Positions 13,534 through 29,300 of a stretch of DNA of 64,000 nt are shown here, piece after piece. The stretch spans positions 19,569,933-19,633,932 of the forward strand of contig OY282608.1 of assembly GCA_958298945.1 (NCBI GenBank), written 5' to 3'. Origin of the DNA: Atherix ibis (taxonomy: Eukaryota > Arthropoda > Insecta > Diptera > Athericidae). The position numbers were made by a program, and so were the translations under genes. The notes beneath the pieces are model-generated. The model ran no database searches, had not been told where the DNA came from, and saw only the letters and a program-made list of their open reading frames with translations. Every line of letters begins with the position of its first letter. Positions within the stretch are counted from its first letter, which is position 1.

Positions 13534-14892
13534 ACAAACCAACAAATGAACAAACCACCAAATCAACAAACCAACAAACCAATAAACCAACAAACCTACA
13601 AACCAACAAACCAACAAACAAATAAACCAACAAACAACAAACCAACAAACCAACAAACAAATAAACAAACAAACCAACAAACCAACAAACCAACAAACCA
13701 ACAAACCAACAAACCAACAAACCAACAAACCAAATAACCAACAAACCAACAAACGAACAAACCAACAAACCAAGAAACCAACAAACCTACAATCCAACAA
13801 ACCAACAAACAAATAAACCAACAAACCAACAAACCAACAAACCAAAAAACCAACAAACCAACAAGCCAACAAGCCAACAAACCACCAAACAAACAAACCA
13901 ACAAGCCAACAAACCAACAAACCAACAAACCAACAAACCAACAAGTCAACAATCCAACAAACCAACAAACCAACAAGCCAACAAACCAACAAACCAACAA
14001 ACCAAAAAACCAACAGACTAATAAACCAACAAACCAACAAGCCAACAAACCAACAAACCAACAAACCAAGTAACCAAAAAGCCAACAAACTAACAAACCA
14101 ACAAGCCAACAAACCAACAAACCAACAAACCAACAAACCAACAAGCCAACAAACCAACAAACCAACAAACAAATAAACCAACGAACCAACAAACCAACAA
14201 ACCAACAAACCAACAAACCAAAAACCAACAAACCAACAAACCAACAAGCCAACAAGCCAACAAACCAACAAACCAACAAGCCAACAAGCCAAAAAACCTA
14301 CAAACCAACAAGCCAACAAACCAACAAACCAACAAACCAACAAGCCAACAAACCAACAAACAAATAAACCAACAAACCAAAAAACCAACAAACCAACAAA
14401 CCAAAAAACCAACAAACCAACAAACCAACAAACCAACAAGCCAACAAACCAACAAACCAACAAACCAACAAGCCAACAAACCAACAAGCCAACAAAACAA
14501 CAAACCAACAAACCAAGTAATAAAAAAGCCAACAAACTAGCAAACCAACAAGCCAACAAGCCAACAAGCCAACAAACCAATAAACCAACAAAGCAACAAG
14601 CCAACAAGCCAACAAACCAACAAACCAACAAACCAACAAGCCAACAAACCAACAAACCGACAAACCAACAAGCCAACAAGTCAACAAACCAACAAACCAA
14701 CAAGCCAGCAAACCAACAAACCAACATGCCAACAAACCAACAAACTAAGTAGCCAACAAGCCAACAAACCAACAAGCCAACAAGCCAACAAACCAACAAA
14801 CCAACAAGCCAACAAACCAACAAACCAACAAACCAACAAACCAACAAGCCAACAAGCCCACAAACCAACAAACCAACAAGCCAACAAGCCAA

Positions 14893-16361
14893 CAAACCTA
14901 CAAACCAACAAGCCAACAAACCAACAAACCAACAAACCAACAAGCCAACAAACCAACAAACAAATAAACCAACAAACCAACAAACCAACAAACCAACAAA
15001 CCAACAAACTAACAAACCAACAAGCCAAAAAACCAACAAACCAACAAGCCAACAAACCAACAAACCAACAAACCAACAAGCCAACAAGTCAACAAACCAA
15101 CAAACCAACAAGCCAGCAAACCAACAAACCAACATGCCAACAAACCAACAAACTAAGTAGCCAACAAGCCAACAAACCAACAAACCAACAAGCCAACAAG
15201 CCAACAAACCAACAAATCAACAAGCCAACAAACCAACAAACCAACATACCAACAAGCCAACAAACCAACAAACAAATAAACCAATAAACCAACAAACCAA
15301 CAAACCAACAAACCAACAAACCAAAAAACCAACAAACCAACAATCCAACAAGCCAACAAACTAACAAACCAACAAACCAAAAAACCAACAAACCATCAAA
15401 CGAACAAAGCAACAAGCCAACAAGCCAACAAACCAACAAACCAACAAGCCAACAAACCAACAAACCAACAAGCCAACAAGCTAACAAACCAACAAACCAA
15501 CAAACCAACAAGCCAACAAACCAACAAACCAACAAGCCAACAAGCCGGCAAACCAACAAACCAACAAACCAACAAGCCAACAAACCAACAAACCAACAAA
15601 CCAAAAAACCAAAAAAACCAACAAACCAACAAGCCAACAAGCCAAAAAACCAACAAACTAACAAACCAACAAGCCAACAAACCAACAAACCAACAAGCCA
15701 ACTAGCCAACAAACCAACAAACCAACAAAGCAAAAAACCAACAAACCATCAAACGAACACAGCAACAAGCCAACAAGCCAACAAACCAACAAACCAACAA
15801 GCCAACAAACCAACGAACCAACAAGCCAACAAGCCAACAAGCCAACAAACCAACAAACCAACAAACCAACAAGCCAACAAACCAACAAACCAACAAGACA
15901 ACAAGCCGACAAACCAACAAACCAACAAACCAACAAGCCAACAAACCAACAAGCCAAAAAACCAACAAACGAACAAACCACGTAACCAAAAAGCCAACAA
16001 ACTAACAAACCAACAAACCAACAAGCCAACAAGTCAACAAACCAACAAACCAACAAGCCAGCAAACCAACAAACCAACATGCCAACAAACCAACAAACTA
16101 AGTAGCCAACAAGCCAACAAACCAACAAGCCAACAAGCCAACAAACCAACAAACCAACAAGCCACCAAACCAAGTAACCAAAAAGCCAACAAACTAACAA
16201 ACCAACAAGCCAACAAGCCAACAAACCAACAAACCAACAAAGCAACAAGTCAACAAGCCAACAAACTAACAAACCAACAAGCCAACAAACCAACAAACCA
16301 ACAAGCCAACAAGCCAACAAACCAACAAACCAACAAACCAACAAGCCAACAAACCAACAAA
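14893..16361. repeat. Segment R, copy 3 (inside HOR copy II)
   Basis: The segment lies 9101 bases to the right of copy 2, rising to 9109 after an 8-base gain near 15.84 kb, where three CAACAAGC-type units stand in place of two. Otherwise the landmark order is that of copies 1 and 2: TGCC/TAAGTAGCC pair, GCCGGC unit, 9-base slip near 15.61 kb, ACGTAACC near 15.98 kb. Confidence 0.85.
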
Positions 16362-19300
16362 CCCACAAGCCAACAAACCAACAAGACAACAAACCAACAA
16401 ACCAACAAAACAACAAGCCAACAAGCCAACAAACCAACAAACCAACAAGCCAACAAACCAACAAACAAATAAACCAACAAACCAACAAAACAACAAACCA
16501 ACAAACCAACAAACCAACAAACCAAAAAACCAACAAACCAAAAAACCAACAAGCCAACAAACCAACAAACTAACAAACCAACAAGCCAACAAACCAAGAA
16601 ACCAACAAGCCAACAAGACAACAAACCAAAACCAACAACCCAAAAAACCAACAAACCAACAAACCATGAAACGAACAAAGCAACAAGCCAACAAGCCAAC
16701 AAACCAACAAACCAACAAACCAACAAACCAACAAGCCAACAAACCAACAAACAAATAAACCAACAAACCAACAAACCAACAAACCACCAAACCAACAAAC
16801 CAACAAACCAGCAAACCAACAAACCAACAAACCAACAAACAAACAAACCAACAAACCAACAAACCAACAAACTAACAAACCAACAAACCAACAAACCAAC
16901 AAACCAACAAACGAACAAACCAACAAAACAAGAAGCCAACAAGGCAACAAACCAACAAACCAACAAACCAACAAACCACCAAGCCAACAAACCAACAAAC
17001 CAACAAACCAACAAACCTACAAGCCAACAAACCAACAAACCTACAAACTAACAAACTATAAAGCCAACAACCCAACAAACCAACAAGCCAACGAACCAAG
17101 TAACCAACAAACCTACAAGCCAACAAGCCAACAAGCCAACAAACCAATAAACCAACAAGCCAACAAACCAACAAACCAACAAACCAACAAGCCAACAAAC
17201 CAGCAAACCAAAAAACGAACAAACCAACAAGCCAACAAACCAACAAACCAACAAACTAAGTAACAAACAAGCCAACAAACCAACAAACCAACAAACCAAC
17301 AAACCAACAACCCAACAAGCCAACAAGCCAACAAACCAACAAACCAACAAACCAACAAGCCAACAAGCCAACAAACCAACAAACCAACAAATCAACAAAC
17401 CAACACACCAATAAGCCAACAAGCCAACAAACCAAAAAACCAACAAACAAATAAACCAACAAACCAACAAACCAAGAAACAAACAAACCAACAAACGAAC
17501 AAACGAACAAACCAGCAAACAAACAAACCAACAAACCAACAAACCAACAAACAAATAAACCAACAAACCAACAAACCAACAATCCACCAAACCAACAAAC
17601 CAACAAACCAGCAAACCAACAAACCAACAAACCAACAAACCAACAAACAAACAAACCAACAAACCAACAAACCAACAAACCAACAAACCAACAAACCAAC
17701 AAACCAACAAACCAACAAACCAACAAGCCAACAAGCCAACAAACCAACAAACCAACAAACCAACAAACCAACAAACAAATAAACCAACAAACCAACAAAC
17801 CAACAACCCAACAAACCAACAAACCAACAAACCAACAAACGAACAAACCAAAAAAACCATACAAACCAACAAACCAAGAAGCCAACAAACCAACAAACCA
17901 ACAAAACAACAAACCAACAAACCAAGTAACCAACAAACCAACAAACGAACAAACCAACAAACCAACAAACCAACAAGCCAACAAACCAACAAACCAACAA
18001 ATAAACAAGCCAACAAACCAACAAACCAACAAACCAAGTAACCAAAAAGCCAACAAACTAATAAACCAACAAGCCAACAAGCCAACAAACCAACAAACCA
18101 ATAAAGCAACAAGCCAACAAGCCAATAAACCAACAAACCAACAAACCAACAAGCCAACAAGCCTACAAACCAACAAACCAACAAACCAACAAGCCAACAA
18201 ACCAACAAATCAACAAACTAAGTAACCAACAAGCCAACAAACCAACAAACCAACAAGCCAACAAGCCAGCAAACCAACAAACCAAAAGCCAACAAACCAA
18301 CAAACTAACAAACCAAAAAACCAACAAACCAACAAGCTAACAAACCAACAAGCCAACAAGCCAACAAACCAACAAACCAACAAACCAAGTAACCAAAAAG
18401 CCAACAAACTAACAAACCAACAAGCCAACAAGCCAACAAACCAACAAACCAACAAAGCAACAAGCCAACAAGCCAACAAACCAACAAACCAACAAGCCAA
18501 CAAACCAACAAACCAACAAGCCAACAAGCCAACAAACCAACAAACCAACAAACCAACAAGCCAACAAACCAACAAACCAACAAGCCAACAAGCCAACAAA
18601 CCAACAAACCAACAAGCCAACAAACCAACAAACCAACAAACCAACAAACCAACAAACCAACAAACCAACAAACCAACAAGCCAACAAGCCAACAAACCAG
18701 CAAACCAACAAACCAACAAACCAACAAGCCAACAAACCAACAAGCCAACAAACCAACAAACCAACAAACCAAGTAACCAAAAAGCCAACAAACTAACAAA
18801 CCAACAAGCCAACAAGCCAACAAACCAACAAACCAACAAAGCAACAAGCCAACAAGCCAACAAGCCAACAAACCAACAAGCCAACAAACCAACAAACCAA
18901 CAAACCAACAAGCCAACAAACCAACAAACAAATAAACCAACAAACCAACAAACCAACAAACCAACAAACCAACAAACCAACAGACCAAAAAACCAACAAA
19001 CCAACAAACCAACAAGCCAACAAGCCAACAAGCCAACAAACCAACAAACCAACAAGTCAACAAGCCAACAAACCAACAAACCAACAAGCCAACAAACCAA
19101 GAAACCAACAAACCAACAAGCCAACAAACCAACAAACAAATAAACCAACAAACCAAAAAACCAACAAACCAACAAACCAACAAACCAACAAACCAACAAA
19201 CAAACAAGCCAACAAGCCAACAAACCAACAAACCAACAAGCCAACAAACCAACAAACCAACAACCCAACATGCCAACAAACCAACAAATCAACAAATCAA

Positions 19301-20160
19301 CAAACCAACAAACCAAGAAACCAACAAACCAACAAACCAACAAACCAAAAAACCAACAAACCAACAAACCATCAAACGAACAAACCAACAAACCAACAAA
19401 CCAACAAACCAACAAACCAAAAAACCAACAAACCAACAAACCAACAAGCCAACAAACCTACAAACAACAAACAAATTAACCAACAAACCAACAAATGAAC
19501 AAACCAACAAACCAACAAACCAACAAATCAATAAGCCAAGAAACCCACAAACCAACAAACCAACAAACCAACAAACAAATAAACAAACAAACCAACAAAC
19601 CAACAAACTAACAAACCAACAAACCAAATAACCAACAAACCAACAAACGAACAAACCAACAAACCAACAAACCAACAAACCAACAAATCTACAAACCAAC
19701 AAACCAACAAACAAATAAACCAACAAACCAACAAACCAACAAACTAAAAAACCAACAAACCAACAAGCCAACAAGCCAACAAACCACCAAATTAACAAAC
19801 CAACAAGCCAACAAACCAACAAACCAACAAGCCAACAAGCCAACAAGCCAACAAACCAACAAGCCAACAAACCAACAAACCAACAAACCAACAAACCAAC
19901 AAACCAAAAAACCAACAAACCAAGAAGCCAACCAACCAACAAACCAAAAAGCCAACAAACCAAAAAGCCAACGAACCAACAAACCAACAAACCAAGTAAC
20001 CAAAAAGCCAACAAACTAACAAACCAACAAGCCAACAAGCCAACAAACCAAGAAACCAACAAAGCAACAAGCCAACAAGCCAACAAACCAACAAACCAAC
20101 AACCCAACAAACCAACAAACCAACAAACCAACAAGCCAACAAACCAACAAACAAATAAAC

Positions 20161-23100
20161 CAACAAACCAACAAACCAACAAACCAACAAACCAACAAAC
20201 CAAAAAACCAACAAACCAACAAACCAACAAGCCAACAAGCCAACAAACCAACAAACCAACAAGCCAACAAGCCAACAAACCAACAAACCAACAAGCCAAC
20301 AAACCAACAAACCAACAAACCAACAAGCCAACAAACCAACAAACAAATAAACCAACAAACCAAAAAACCAACAAATCAACAAACCAACAAACCAACAAAC
20401 CAACAAGCCATTAAACCAACAAACCAAAAAACCAACAAGCCAACAAACCAACAAACAAATAAACCAACAAACCAACAAACCAACAAACCAACAAAGCAAC
20501 AAACCAACAAACCAAAAAACCAACAAACCAACAAACCAACAAGCGAACAAGCCAACAAACCAACAAACCAACAAGCCAACAAGCCAACAAACCAACAAAC
20601 CAACAAGCCAAAAACCAACAAACCAACAAACCAACAAGCCAACAAACCAACAAGCCAACAAACCAACAAACCAACAAACCAACAAGCCAACAAACCAACA
20701 AACAAATAAACCAACAAACCAACAAACCAACAAACCAACAAACCAACAAACCAAAAAACCAACAAACCAACAAACCTACAAGCCAACAAGCCAACAAACC
20801 AACAAACCAACAAGCCAACAAGCCAACAAACCAACAAACCAACAAGCCAACAAACCAACAAACCAACAAACCAACAAGCCAACAAACCAACAAACAAATA
20901 AACCAACAAACCAAAAAACCAACAAATCAACAAACCAACAAACCAACAAACCAACAAGCCATTAAACCAACAAACCAAAAAACCAACAAGCCAACAAACC
21001 AACAAACAAATAAACCAACAAACCAACAAACCAACAAACCAACAAAGCAACAAACCAACAAACCAAAAAACCAACAAACCAACAAACCAACAAGCGAACA
21101 AGCCAACAAACCAACAAACCAACAAGCCAACAAGCCAACAAACCAACAAACCAACAAGCCAACAAACCAACAAACCAACAAACCAACAAGCCAACAAACC
21201 AACAAACCATCAAACCAACAAAGCATCAAGCCAACAAGCCAACAAGCCAACAAACCAACAAGCCAACAAACCAACAAACCAACAAACCAACAAGCCAACA
21301 AACCAACAAACAAATAAACCAACAAACCAACAAACCAACAAACCAACAAACCAACAAACCAAAAAACCAACAAACCAACAAACCTACAAGCCAACAAGCC
21401 AACAAACCAACAAACCAACAAGCCAACAAACCAACAAACCAACAAACCAACAAACCAACAAACCAACAAACCAAAAAACCAACAAACCAATAAGCCAACA
21501 AACCAACAAACCAACAAGCCAACAAACCAACAAGCCAACAAACCAACAAACCAACAAACCAAGTAACCAAAAAGCCAACAAACTAACAAACCAACAAGCC
21601 AACAAACCAACAAACCAACAAACCAACAAACCAACAAGCCAACAAACCAACAAACCAACAAACAAATAAACCAACAAACCAACAAACCAACACACAAACA
21701 AACCAACAAACCAAAAAACCAACAAACCAACAAACCAACAAGCCAACAAGCCAACAAACCAACAAACCAACAAGCCAACAAGCCAGAAAACATACAAACC
21801 AACAAACCAACAAACCAACAAACCAACAAACCAACAAACCAAATAACCAACAAACCAACAAACGAACAAACCAACAAACCAACAAACCAACAAACCAACA
21901 AACCAACAAACCTACAAACCAACAAACCAACAAACAAATAAACCAACAAAACAAAAAGCCAACAAACCAAAAAGCCAACAAACCAACAAACCAACAAACC
22001 AAGTAACCAAAAAGCCAACAAACTAACAAACCAACAAGCCAACAAGCCAACAAACCAAGAAACCAACAAAGCAACAAGCCAACAAGCCAACAAACCAACA
22101 AACCAACAAACCAACAAACCAACAAGCCAACAAACCAACAAACAAATAAACAAACAAACCAACAAACCAACAAACCAACAAACCAAAAAACCAACAAACC
22201 AACAAACCAACAAGCCAACAAGCCAAAAAACCAACAAACCAACAAGCCAACAAGCCAACAAACCAACAAACCAACAAGCCAACAAACCAACAAACCAACA
22301 AACCAACAAACCAACAAACAAACAAGCCAACAAACCAACAAACAAAAAAACCAACAAACCAACAAACCAACAAACCAACAAACCAAAAAGCCAACAAACC
22401 AACAAACCAACAAACCAACAAAGCAACAAGCCAACAAGCCAACAAGCCAACAAACCAACAAGCCAACAAACCAACAAACCAACAAACCAACAAGCCAACA
22501 AACCAACAAACAAATAAACCAACAAACCAACAAACCAACAAACCAACAAACCAACAAACCAACAAACCAAAAAACCAACAAACCAACAAACCAACAAGTC
22601 AAGAAGCCAACAAACCAACAAACCAACAAACCAACAAGCCAACAAACCAACAAACCAACAAGCCAACAAACCAACAAACCAACAAGCCAACAAACCAACA
22701 AACAAATAAACCAACAAACCAAAAAACCAACAAACCAACAAACCAAGAAACCAAAAAACCCACAAACCAATAAACCAACAAACAAATAAACCAACAAACC
22801 AACAAACCAACAAACCAACAAACCAACAAACAAATAAACAAACAAACCAACAAACCAACAAACCAACAAACCAACAAACCAACAAACAAATAAACAAATA
22901 AACAAACAAACCAACAAACCAACAAACCAACAAACCAACAAACCAAATAACCAACAAACCAACAAACGAACAAACCAACAAACCAACAAACTAACAAACC
23001 AACAAACCAACAAACCTATAATCCAACAAACCAACAAACAAATAAACCAACAAACCAACAAACCAACAAACCAAAAAACCAACAAACCAACAAACCAGCA

Positions 23101-23167
23101 AGCCAACAAACCAACAAACCAACAAGCCAACAAGCCAACAAACCAACAAACCAACAAGCCAACAAAC
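20161..23167. repeat. 3.0 kb tandem unit, copy a
   Basis: Alignment to 23168 onward has offset 3007 at the left end, briefly 3008 around a 1-base slip near 23.76 kb, then 3007, 3023 from about 24.3 kb, 3159 near 22.6/25.75 kb and 3176 near the right end. The left edge is the loss of match at 20160/23167. The copy overlaps the last kilobase of the 9.1 kb HOR copy II, so the tail of that HOR was captured in the later 3.0 kb duplication. Landmarks include a GCATCAAG unit near 21223 and a CCTATAATCC unit near 23014. Confidence 0.8.
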
Positions 23168-26100
23168 CAACAAACCAACAAACCAACAAACCAACAAACC
23201 AACAAACCAAAAAACCAACAAACCAACAAACCAACAAGCCAACAAGCCAACAAACCAACAAACCAACAAGCCAACAAGCCAACAAACCAACAAACCAACA
23301 AGCCAACAAACCAACAAACCAACAAACCAACAAGCCAACAAACCAACAAACAAATAAACCAACAAACCAAAAAACCAACAAATCAACAAACCAACAAACC
23401 AACAAACCAACAAGCCATTAAACCAACAAACCAAAAAACCAACAAGCCAACAAACCAACAAACAAATAAACCAACAAACCAACAAACCAACAAACCAACA
23501 AAGCAACAAACCAACAAACCAAAAAACCAACAAACCAACAAACCAACAAGCGAACAAGCCAACAAACCAACAAACCAACAAGCCAACAAGCCAACAAACC
23601 AACAAACCAACAAGCCAACAAACCAACAAACCTACAAACCAACAAGCCAACAAACCAACAAGCCAACAAACCAACAAACCAACAAACCAACAAGCCAACA
23701 AACCAACAAACAAATAAACCAACAAACCAACAAACCAACAAACCAACAAACCAACAAACCAAAAACCAACAAACCAACAAACCTACAAGCCAACAAGCCA
23801 ACAAACCAACAAACCAACAAGCCAACAAGCCAACAAACCAACAAACCAACAAGCCAACAAACCAACAAACCAACAAACCAACAAGCCAACAAACCAACAA
23901 ACAAATAAACCAACAAACCAAAAAACCAACAAATCAACAAACCAACAAACCAACAAACCAACAAGCCATTAAACCAACAAACCAAAAAACCAACAAGCCA
24001 ACAAACCAACAAACAAATAAACCAACAAACCAACAAACCAACAAACCAACAAAGCAACAAACCAACAAACCAAAAAACCAACAAACCAACAAACCAACAA
24101 GCGAACAAGCCAACAAACCAACAAACCAACAAGCCAACAAGCCAACATACCAACAAACCAACAAGCCAACAAACCAACAAACCAACAAACCAACAAGCCA
24201 ACAAACCAACAAACCATCAAACCAACAAAGCATCAAGCCAACAAGCCAACAAGCCAACAAACCAACAAGCCAACAAACCAACAAGCCAACAAACCAACAA
24301 ACCAACAAACCAACAAGCCAACAAACCAACAAACAAATAAACCAACAAACCAACAAACCAACAAACCAACAAACCAACAAACCAAAAAACCAACAAACCA
24401 ACAAACCTACAAGCCAACAAGCCAACAAACCAACAAACCAACAAGCCAACAAACCAACAAACCAACAAACCAACAAACCAACAAACCAACAAACCAAAAA
24501 ACCAACAAACCAATAAGCCAACAAACCAACAAACCAACAAGCCAACAAACCAACAAGCCAACAAACCAACAAACCAACAAACCAAGTAACCAAAAAGCCA
24601 ACAAACTAACAAACCAACAAGCCAACAAACCAACAAACCAACAAACCAACAAACCAACAAGCCAACAAACCAACAAACCAACAAACAAATAAACCAACAA
24701 ACCAACAAACCAACACACAAACAAACCAACAAACCAAAAAACCAACAAACCAACAAACCAACAAGCCAACAAGCCAACAAACCAACAAACCAACAAGCCA
24801 ACAAGCCAAAAAACATACAAACCAACAAACCAACAAACCAACAAACCAACAAACCAACAAACCAAATAACCAACAAACCAACAAACGAACAAACCAACAA
24901 ACCAACAAACCAACAAACCAACAAACCAACAAACCTACAAACCAACAAACCAACAAACAAATAAACCAACAAAACAAAAAGCCAACAAACCAAAAAGCCA
25001 ACAAACCAACAAACCAACAAACCAAGTAACCAAAAAGCCAACAAACTAACAAACCAACAAGCCAACAAGCCAACAAACCAAGAAACCAACAAAGCAACAA
25101 GCCAACAAGCCAACAAACCAACAAACCAACAACCCAACAAACCAACAAACCAACAAACCAACAAGCCAACAAACCAACAAACAAATAAACAAACAAACCA
25201 ACAAACCAACAAACCAACAAACCAAAAAACCAACAAACCAACAAACCAACAAGCCAACAAGCCAACAAACCAACAAACCAACAAGCCAACAAGCCAACAA
25301 ACCAACAAACCAACAAGCCAACAAACCAACAAACCAACAAACCAACAAACCAACAAACAAACAAGCCAACAAACCAACAAACAAAAAAACCAACAAACCA
25401 ACAAACCAACAAAGCAACAAACCAACAAACCAAAAAACCAACAAACCAACAAGCCAACAAACCAACAAACCAACAAACCAACAAAGCAACAAGCCAACAA
25501 GCCAACAAGCCAACGAACTAACAAGCCAACAAACCAACAAACCAACAAACCAAAAAGCCAACAAACCAACAAACCAACAAACCAACAAAGCAACAAGCCA
25601 ACAAGCCAACAAGCCAACAAACCAACAAGCCAACAAACCAACAAACCAACAAACCAACAAGCCAACAAACCAACAAACAAATAAACCAACAAACCAACAA
25701 ACCAACAAACCAACAAACCAACAAACCAAAAAACCAACAAACCAACAAACCAACAAGTCAAGAAGCCAACAAACCAACAAACCAACAAACCAACAAGCCA
25801 ACAAACCAACAAACCAACAAGCCAACAAACCAACAAACCAACAAACCAACAAGCCAACAAACCAACAAACAAATAAACCAACAAACCAAAAAACCAACAA
25901 ACCAACAAACCAAGAAACCAAAAAACCCACAAACCAATAAACCAACAAACAAATAAACCAACAAACCAACAAACCAACAAACCAACAAACCAACAAACCA
26001 ACAAACAAATAAACAAAACAAACCAACAAACCAACAAACCAACAAACCAACAAACAAATAAACAAATAAACAAACAAACCAACAAACCAACAAACCAACA

Positions 26101-26375
26101 AACCAACAAACCAACAAACCAAATAACCAACAAACCAACAAACGAACAAACCAACAAACCAACAAACTAACAAACCAACAAACCAACAAACCTATAATCC
26201 AACAAACCAACAAACAAATAAACCAACAAACCAACAAACCAACAAACCAAAAAACCAACAAACCAACAAACCAGCAAGCCAAAAAACCAACAAACCAACA
26301 AGCCAACAAGCCAACAAACCAACAAACCAACAAGCCAACAAACCAACAAACCAACAAACCAACAAACCAACAAAC
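23168..26375. repeat. 3.0-3.2 kb tandem unit, copy b
   Basis: This copy begins exactly where copy a ends and repeats its landmarks: ATTAAACC units, GCATCAAG near 24.23 kb, GTCAAGAAGCC near 25757, CCTATAATCC near 26190. It is about 200 bases longer because of octamer gains, the largest between 22.0 and 22.6 kb of copy a. The match is lost near 26376, where two CAAAAAAC units occur instead of continued CAACAAAC. Confidence 0.8.
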
Positions 26376-29300
26376 CAAAAAACCAAAAAACCAATAAGCC
26401 AACAGACCAACAAACCAACAAGCCAACAAACCAACAAGCCAACAAACCAAGTAAGCAAAAAGCCAACAAGCCAAAAAACATACAAACCAACAAGCCAACA
26501 AACCAACAAACCAACAAACTAACAAGCCAACAAACCAACACACAAATAAACCAACAAACCAAAAAACCAACAAACCAACAATCCAAAAAACCAACAAACC
26601 AACAAACCAACAAGCCAACAAGCCAACAAACGAACAAACCAACAAACCAACAAGCCAACAAACCAACAAGCCAACAAAACAACAAACAAACAAACCAAGT
26701 AATAAAAAAGCCAACAAACTAACAAACCAATAAACCAACAAACCAACAAACCAACAAGCCAAGAAGCCAACAAACCAACAAGCCAACAAGCCAACAAACC
26801 AACAAACCAACAAGCCAACAAACCAACAAACCAACAAACCAACAAGCCAACAAACCAACAAGCCAACAAACCAACAAACAAATAAACCAACAAACCAAAA
26901 AACCAACAAACCAACAAACCAACAAACCAACAAACTAACAAGCCATTAAACCAACAAACCAAAAAACCAACAAGCCAACAAACCAACAAACCAACAAACC
27001 AACAAACCAACAAAGCAACAACCCAACAAACCAAAAAACCAACAAACCAACAAACCAACAAGCCAACAAGCCAACAAACCAACAAACCAACAAGCCAACA
27101 AGCCAACAAACCAACAAACCAACAAGCCAACAAACCAACAAACCAACAAACCAACAAGCCAACAAACCAACAAACCAACAAACCAACAAACCAACAAATC
27201 AACAAGCCAACAAACCAACAAACCAACAAGCCAACAAACCAACAAACCAACAAACCAACAAGCCAACAAACCAACAAACAAATAAACCAACAAACCAACA
27301 AACCAACAAACCAACAAACCAACAAACCAAAAAACCAACAAACCAACAAACCAACAAGCCAACAAGCCAATAAACCAACAAACCAAAAACCAACAAACCA
27401 ACAAGCCAACAAACCAACAAACCAACAAGCCAACAAACCAACAAACCAACAAACCAACAAGCCAACAAACCAACAAACCAAAAAACCATCAAACGAACAA
27501 AGCAACAAGCCAACAAGCCAACAAACCAACAAACCAAGAAACCAACAAACCAACAAACCAACAAACCAACAAACCCACAAACCAAAAAAACCACAAACCA
27601 ATAAACCAACAAACAAATAAGCCAACAAACCAACAAACCAACAAACCAACAAACCAACAAACCAACAAACCAACAAACCAACAAACCAAGAAACCAACAA
27701 ACAAATAAACAAACAAACCAACAAACCAACAAACCAACAAACCAACAAACCAAATAACAAACAAACCAACAAACGAACAAACGAACAAACCAACAAACCA
27801 ATAAACCAACAAACCAACAAACCCACAAACCAACAAACCAACAAACAAATAAACCAACAAACCAACAAACCAACGAACCAACAAACCAAAAAACCAACAA
27901 ACCAACAAACCAACAAGCCAACAAACCAACAAACAAATAAACCAACAAACCAACAAACCAACAAAGCAACAAACCAACAAACCAAAAAACCAACAAACCA
28001 ACAAGCCAACAAACCAACAAACCAACAAACCAACAAAGCAACAAGCCAACAAGCCAACAAGCCAACAAACCAACAAGCCAACAAACCAACAAACCAACAA
28101 ACCAACAAGCCAACAAACCAACAAAACAACAAACCAACAAAGCAACAAGCCAACAAGCCAACAAGCCAACAAACCAACAAGCCAACAAACCAACAAACCA
28201 ACAAGCCAACAAGCCAACAAACCAACAAACCAACAAGCCACCAAACCAACAAACCAACAAACCAACAAACCAACAAGCCAACAAACCAACAAACAAATAA
28301 ACCAACAAACCAACAAACCAACAAAGCAACAAACCAACAAACCAAAAAACCAACAAACCAACAAGCCAACAAACCAACAAACCAACAAACCAACAAAGCA
28401 ACAAGCCAACAAGCCAACAAGTCAACAAACCAACAAGCCAACAAACCAACAAAACAACAAACCAACAAGCCAACAAACCAACAAACCAACAAACCAACAA
28501 AGCAACAAGCCAACAAGCCAACAAGCCAACAAGCCAACAAACCAACAAGCCAACAAACCAACAAACCAACAAACCAACAAGCCAACAAACCAACAAACAA
28601 ATAAACCAACAAACCAACAAACCAACAAACCAACAAACCAACAAACCAAAAAACCAACAAACCAACAAACCAACAAGTCAAGAAGCCAACAAACCAACAA
28701 ACCAACAAACCAACAAGCCAACAAACCAACAAACCAACAAGCCAACAAACCAACAAACCAACAAACCAACAAACCAACAAGCCAACAAACCAACAAGCCA
28801 ACAAACCAACAAACAAATAAACCAACAAACCAAAAAACCAACAAACCAACAAACCAAGAAACCAATAAACCAACAAACAAATAAACCAACAAACCAACAA
28901 ACCAACAAACCAACAAACAAATAAACAAACAAACCAACAAACCAACAAACCAACAAACCAACAAACAAATAAACAAACAAACCAACAAACCAACAAACCA
29001 ACAAACCAACAAACCAACAAACCAAATAACCAACAAACCAACAAACGAACAAACCAACAAACCAACAATTTAACAAACCAACAAACCAACAAACCTACAA
29101 TCCAACAAACCAACAAACAAATAAACCAACAAACCAACAAACCAACAAACCAAAAAACCAACAAATTAACAAACCAACAAGCCAACAAACCAACAAACCA
29201 ACAAGCCAACAAGCCAACAAACCAACAAACCAACAAGCCAACAAACCAACAAACCAACAAACCAACAAACCAACAAACCAAAAAACCAACAAACCAATAA

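Larger units (their letters stand above)
12075..21221. repeat. 9.1 kb higher-order repeat, copy II (tandem to copy I)
   Basis: This copy directly abuts copy I and repeats it in the same order. The match is lost at 12082/21222, so the junction lies within 12075-12081, a stretch of 7 bases of identity. Substitutions seen against copy I include 3049 T/12142 A, 4221 T/13314 A, an A to G near 17093, and an A to G near 18700. Copy II gains one octamer near 13.7 kb, one near 15.84 kb (an extra GCC unit) and 32 bases near 18.0 kb, and loses one C near 20.61 kb. The few differences over 9 kb point to a recent duplication or active homogenisation. Confidence 0.9.
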
